A stretch of DNA of 64,000 nt, taken from the NCBI GenBank assembly GCA_948470475.1, contig OX419345.1:21633000-21696999 (forward strand). The letters run 5' to 3'. The position numbers and the translations under genes were made by a program. How positions within the stretch are numbered: position 1 is the stretch's first letter; each line of letters begins with the position of its first letter. Of the stretch, positions 60,701 to 64,000 are shown one piece after another. This DNA comes from Galaxea fascicularis. Taxonomy: Eukaryota > Cnidaria > Anthozoa > Scleractinia > Euphylliidae. Below the pieces are notes generated by a model that had not been told where the DNA came from, searched no databases, and saw only the letters and a program-made list of their open reading frames with translations.

Positions 60701-63520
60701 ATTTAGTATTTATTCGCGATATTAACTAACTTTATTTACCCACATATCGCATATGATGCTAAGGCTCGTTTAAATGCAAATGTGCTGAAGACCAGCAGCA
60801 CTAGGGATGGTCACAGCCAGGGTTCGTTACGTCCTTAGTGATTCTTTTAAGAAGAGTTTTGAGACGGGGCCTACAGTTTATCGTCCTTATCCGAGAAGAC
60901 TAGAAAGTCTAAGTATTTCCTGTCGTCGGCCTGCATTTTCAGAGAGTCAACAACATCTCCGGATTTTAAGAGAGTAGATTTTGTTCCTGAAATCTGTGAC
61001 TTCAATTTTAGGTTGAAGAATCCGAATGAATTAGAACTTGTATAGCCTTTTATGTTTCTAAATGATAGTGTGAAAAACGCGAGCGCTGGGGATAGTTATC
61101 TCCCGTACAGCGTGTGACTCACTGGATGCGCGTTTCCCCATCCGTGAGCAAAATGAGGGACAAATCCTAGTCAGCAGTTTTCACAAAAAAGGCTTTCTGA
61201 AAGGCGATCAACTCAAGGAGCAAGGGTGGCACAGTCGGTTAGTGCGCGGCCTTGGTGCAGAAGGTCCCGAGTTCGATCCCCGGACCTCACATCCTTGTTT
61301 CGACTTCTTTCCTTTCAGTGTAGCTTAAGTAGCTTTAAATACCCTTAAAACGGAGCACTGATGGAAAGATGGGGGTAAAATAAGCGCACCGTCGGCTTCC
61401 TGGGAGAATACTCTCTAGAGAGTAAAGGAACTTCCGACGTTAAAGAAGGTGTACCTTTACCTTTACCAATTCATAATACGACCTGAGAACACTTCAAATA
61501 ACAGTCAAAGAAGAAGAAGATAACGGAGCAATTTGCACGAAACATTTTCTTCTTTGACGTAAATAACCAGCGATCCGGTGTTCTTTTTTGCTGGGCGAGC
61601 ACGCAAGTATTAAGGAACGCCTGGTTACAGGTTATAACGTTAGCTTAATGACGAACTGAAAAGCCATAACTTGTTGTAATAAAATTTTGTCAGCCTTCAG
61701 CTAAGCGGAGCAAGACTGTCATTTTAGTGAAAAATCTTCCCTTTAATACAACATGTGATGAGCTGAGGACCATTTTTGAGCCACTGGGGACTGTAGCCAG
61801 GCTTGTGCTGCCACCTGCAGGGATCACAGCTCTTGTAGAATTTTTTGAACCAAGTCAAGCTAAGAAGGCTTTCCAAAAGTTGGCATATAGCAAGGTAATG
61901 TGCAATTTCCAAACTAACATTTGCTGTAAGTTAATGTGTAAAATAGTCACTAATTGATTTGTTTGTCATCATCACAGTTTAAACACGTGCCTCTGTACTT
62001 AGAGTGGGCCCCACTCGGAGTATTTTCTGCTGAACCTGAAGACAAAGCTTCTGGAAAAACAAACACGGATAATTGCGCCAAGGAAGATAAGGTCAGTTGT
62101 GTGTTTCAATTCTTTTGCACCAGTGGTGTATATTTGTATGATTTGGCGGTAACCATCCAGGGCATGCCAGAACATTTGATTCGTGAAACATATTCATTCA
62201 CTGATTGAAATTAGTGAAGTGGAAAAAGGCGTTTCCCTGACTGTATGAGGTTCTGAAGATGATCAACAAGAAACCATTACAGCTAAGTACTAAACGCGAG
62301 AGCACCACATAAATTATCCCGAGTTGCGGGTGTGCTTTCCCTTACTTGCCGGGTTGCGGGTATTTTCCCGTGTTTCCCTTGTTGTGGTTGCTTTTCCGTG
62401 TACCCCACTGGAAGCAACAAAACGTTTCACGGAGGCGCTTCAACCAGTTTGAACAGTTTTCCGCCCTTGCACTACTGTCTGTGAGATATCTGTGTGCCGT
62501 GTAAAATTAATTTTTACTGTGGCGTAAATTTCTTTGGCCTCGAAACAGACTGATGAAACTGCTGTGGATAATGAAGAAGATGAAAGTGTTGATGCTGAAA
62601 ACGCCGAGGGAACAACAGTTTTTGTGAAGAACTTGAACTTTGGTACTAATGAAGATACCTTGAAAGAGGTGACGTGCAACGTTTTAGTCGTTTATCCTAT
62701 ATCTTTTATTTTGTTCTATATTCATCCATATATTCTTCTCCACCGATTATAAACAACAATATCTTGAGCTTTCACCCCCCCACACCCACTTTCACCGAGG
62801 GTTTTTTTTTTGTTCTAAAAGCGCAGCTGCTTTTTGTCATGGTCTTATTTAGGAAAATCCTAAAGAGCTGTGGATCCAAGTTTGGAACTTATAGGCAACA
62901 AAGCTGCTAAAACTTTTATTTTAACGCGCTCTTTGTTAACAGTCGATCAACCTCAAGGGCGCCTTGGTCGAGGACAAACTGTCGAGCTTTTTAGGTAATC
63001 CCTTAGTATGGTACAGTTAAGTTTGCTCAGCAACCATAATGGTGTTCATGTCTCCTGGTGGAAGAGAGGGGGAGGGAGCAGGAAGAAGGGGGGGGGGAAG
63101 GCGCCTATTCACAGAGTCAGTTTACCCTGCGGCTAATTTTTACTTCTGTTCATTTGGGGTGGCAGGCTTTTTCCAAGGTTGGTCCACTTATTAGTGCTGT
63201 TATAGCGAAGAAAAAGGATCCCAAAAAGCCTGGTAAGTTTAACAAAGCGCAAAAAAGCAAGTTTCTGAAATGTTCATGTGCGTGTAAGTCAGTTCAGTAC
63301 TCAGTTTCCTGGTTTACTGTTTCGTTATGTAAATAATGTGGTGTATGCTTACTAGGGCAGCAAACGTTAGCAAAACTTTAACACCGTGCTTTTCGATGAA
63401 CCGAACCTTATTTCATTTCGCTTTTATCACTAAATTGCAGGAAATCTGCTGTCCATGGGTTATGGGTTCGTGGAATTCAAGAAGAGATCGGACGCTTTAA
63501 ACGCCATAAAACAACTTCAG
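57704..63520 (+). CDS. RBM19: RNA-binding protein RBM19 / Mrd1 (3' end outside window)
   Basis: Multi-RRM nucleolar protein needed for 18S rRNA processing in the small-subunit processome (Mrd1 in yeast). Nine coding exons are visible: 57704-58337, 58754-59481, 59929-60193, 60375-60640, 61694-61894, 61978-62091, 62549-62668, 63166-63232 and 63441-63520, coding 825 residues in continuous phase. RRM1 (RLIISNLP, FGFVGF), RRM2 (TIKMRGLPF), RRM3 (RLFLRNLAY), RRM4 (VILVKNLPF) and most of RRM5 (TVFVKNLNF, GYGFVEF) are present. The acidic linker in exon 2 contains the conserved LSDMDYL. HNWNTLF and SLAVRMALGETQ are also typical. The human protein is about 960 residues, so the end of RRM5 and RRM6 lie beyond the right edge. 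Confidence 0.96.
60765..60960 (-). mobile_element. SINE fragment, copy 3 (head missing)
   Basis: Read on the minus strand it contains GACTTTCTAGTCTTCTCGGA and GACGTAACGAACCCTGGCTG, both shared with copy 1. The tRNA head is absent. Lies in an RBM19 intron, antisense. Confidence 0.75.
61217..61468 (+). mobile_element. tRNA-derived SINE of a second family
   Basis: The head has an A box (GGCACAGTCGGTTAGTGCG) and a B box (GAGTTCGATCCCCGG) like a tRNA. The body is unrelated to copies 1 to 3 and it ends in TACCTTTACCTTTACC, a short tandem tail. Complete-looking copy in an RBM19 intron, sense orientation. Confidence 0.8.
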
Positions 63521-63654
63521 GTACGAATGTGAACTTACAGCGTATGATTAGTGTTTCAACTCGCCTCAATTATATTAACATATTGTTAACCAGGGAGTAA
63601 TGTCAAAAAAACGTAACTTCTAGATCACAATGGATTTCACATTATTTTTACGTG

Positions 63655-63930
63655 GAGGCAGGATGGCCGAGTGGTGTAGGGCGCTGGATTTCAATGCGGT
63701 GGCCCGGGCTCTGACCCTTAGCTTATGACCACCCGCTCTGACCACTAGCTGGTGTTGTTCTGGGTTCGTGCCTGGTTTAACTCCTCGGACATCCTTGTAA
63801 ATAGCCAACTGGTCTGCCTCCCGCCAGTTGGTTCATTTGTATTATTTGTTTACTTGTCCCTGAAAAGCCCCTCTAGGGGAATGATCAATAGGTTCCGTAG
63901 GGGAGTGGCCAATTAAGTATTTATTTATTT
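63655..63930 (+). mobile_element. tRNA-derived SINE of a third family
   Basis: The head begins GGCAGGATGGCCGAGTGGTG, like a class II (Leu/Ser-type) tRNA, but with an inserted stretch before the B-box-like GGGTTCGTGCC. The tail TGAAAAGCCCCTCTAGGGGA and ATTTATTTATTT resembles the tail of SINE copy 2. Lies in an RBM19 intron. Confidence 0.75.
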
Positions 63931-64000
63931 CCGTACAGCACACTTTTGACTTGTGTTTGTCAGAGTGCTGTGGTTATGTATAACTGGAATTGGACCGTCA

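Overview
The window looks like nuclear DNA of an anthozoan cnidarian, probably a stony coral or a relative. The genes are animal-type, with many short GT-AG introns. Isocitrate lyase and malate synthase, which vertebrates largely lack, sit among ordinary metazoan genes, and the introns are full of small inverted-repeat elements and tRNA-derived SINEs. The cnidarian assignment is inference; the gene models below were built by eye from reading frames, splice sites and family motifs.

Layout, left to right. 1-5.0 kb: no convincing gene; it holds tRNA-Lys-like relics. 5.0-10.6 kb (-): an unrecognised coiled-coil/proline-rich protein whose 3' part carries three near-identical copies of one exon. 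13.3-14.0 kb (-): SmD3, head-to-head with GUCD1 (+, 14.4-16.2 kb). 18.0-21.8 kb (-): malate synthase, head-to-head with isocitrate lyase (+, 24.9-27.3 kb); both proteins end in the peroxisomal signal AKL, so together they give the two glyoxylate-cycle-specific steps. 29.1-31.0 kb (-): YDJC deacetylase, head-to-head with PIGS (+, 31.1-38.3 kb, 17 coding exons). 39.5-46.6 kb (-): AIFM3 (19 coding exons). 48.3-52.3 kb (-): COX6A, head-to-head with a three-exon gene (+, 52.4-55.4 kb) that joins an RWD domain to an archaeal/Ygr210-type Obg-family GTPase. 55.7-57.6 kb (-): a phosphatase-only PNKP homologue with an N-terminal PCNA-binding motif, head-to-head with RBM19 (+, from 57.7 kb and running off the right edge).

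The most interesting items are the RWD-GTPase fusion, which mirrors the known RWDD1(DFRP)-DRG partnership in a single polypeptide; the phosphatase-only PNKP with a perfect PIP box; the divergent peroxisomal glyoxylate gene pair; the recurrent ATGGCGG (TISU/YY1-like) start-codon context; and the exon triplication. The introns and spacers hold about a dozen short transposable elements, several with exact target-site duplications, including a 200-bp and a 183-bp TWA-flanked MITE, a TTAA-bounded piggyBac-like family, a roughly 618-bp fold-back element and mosaic SINEs. No CRISPR arrays or rRNA genes were seen, and no intact tRNA.
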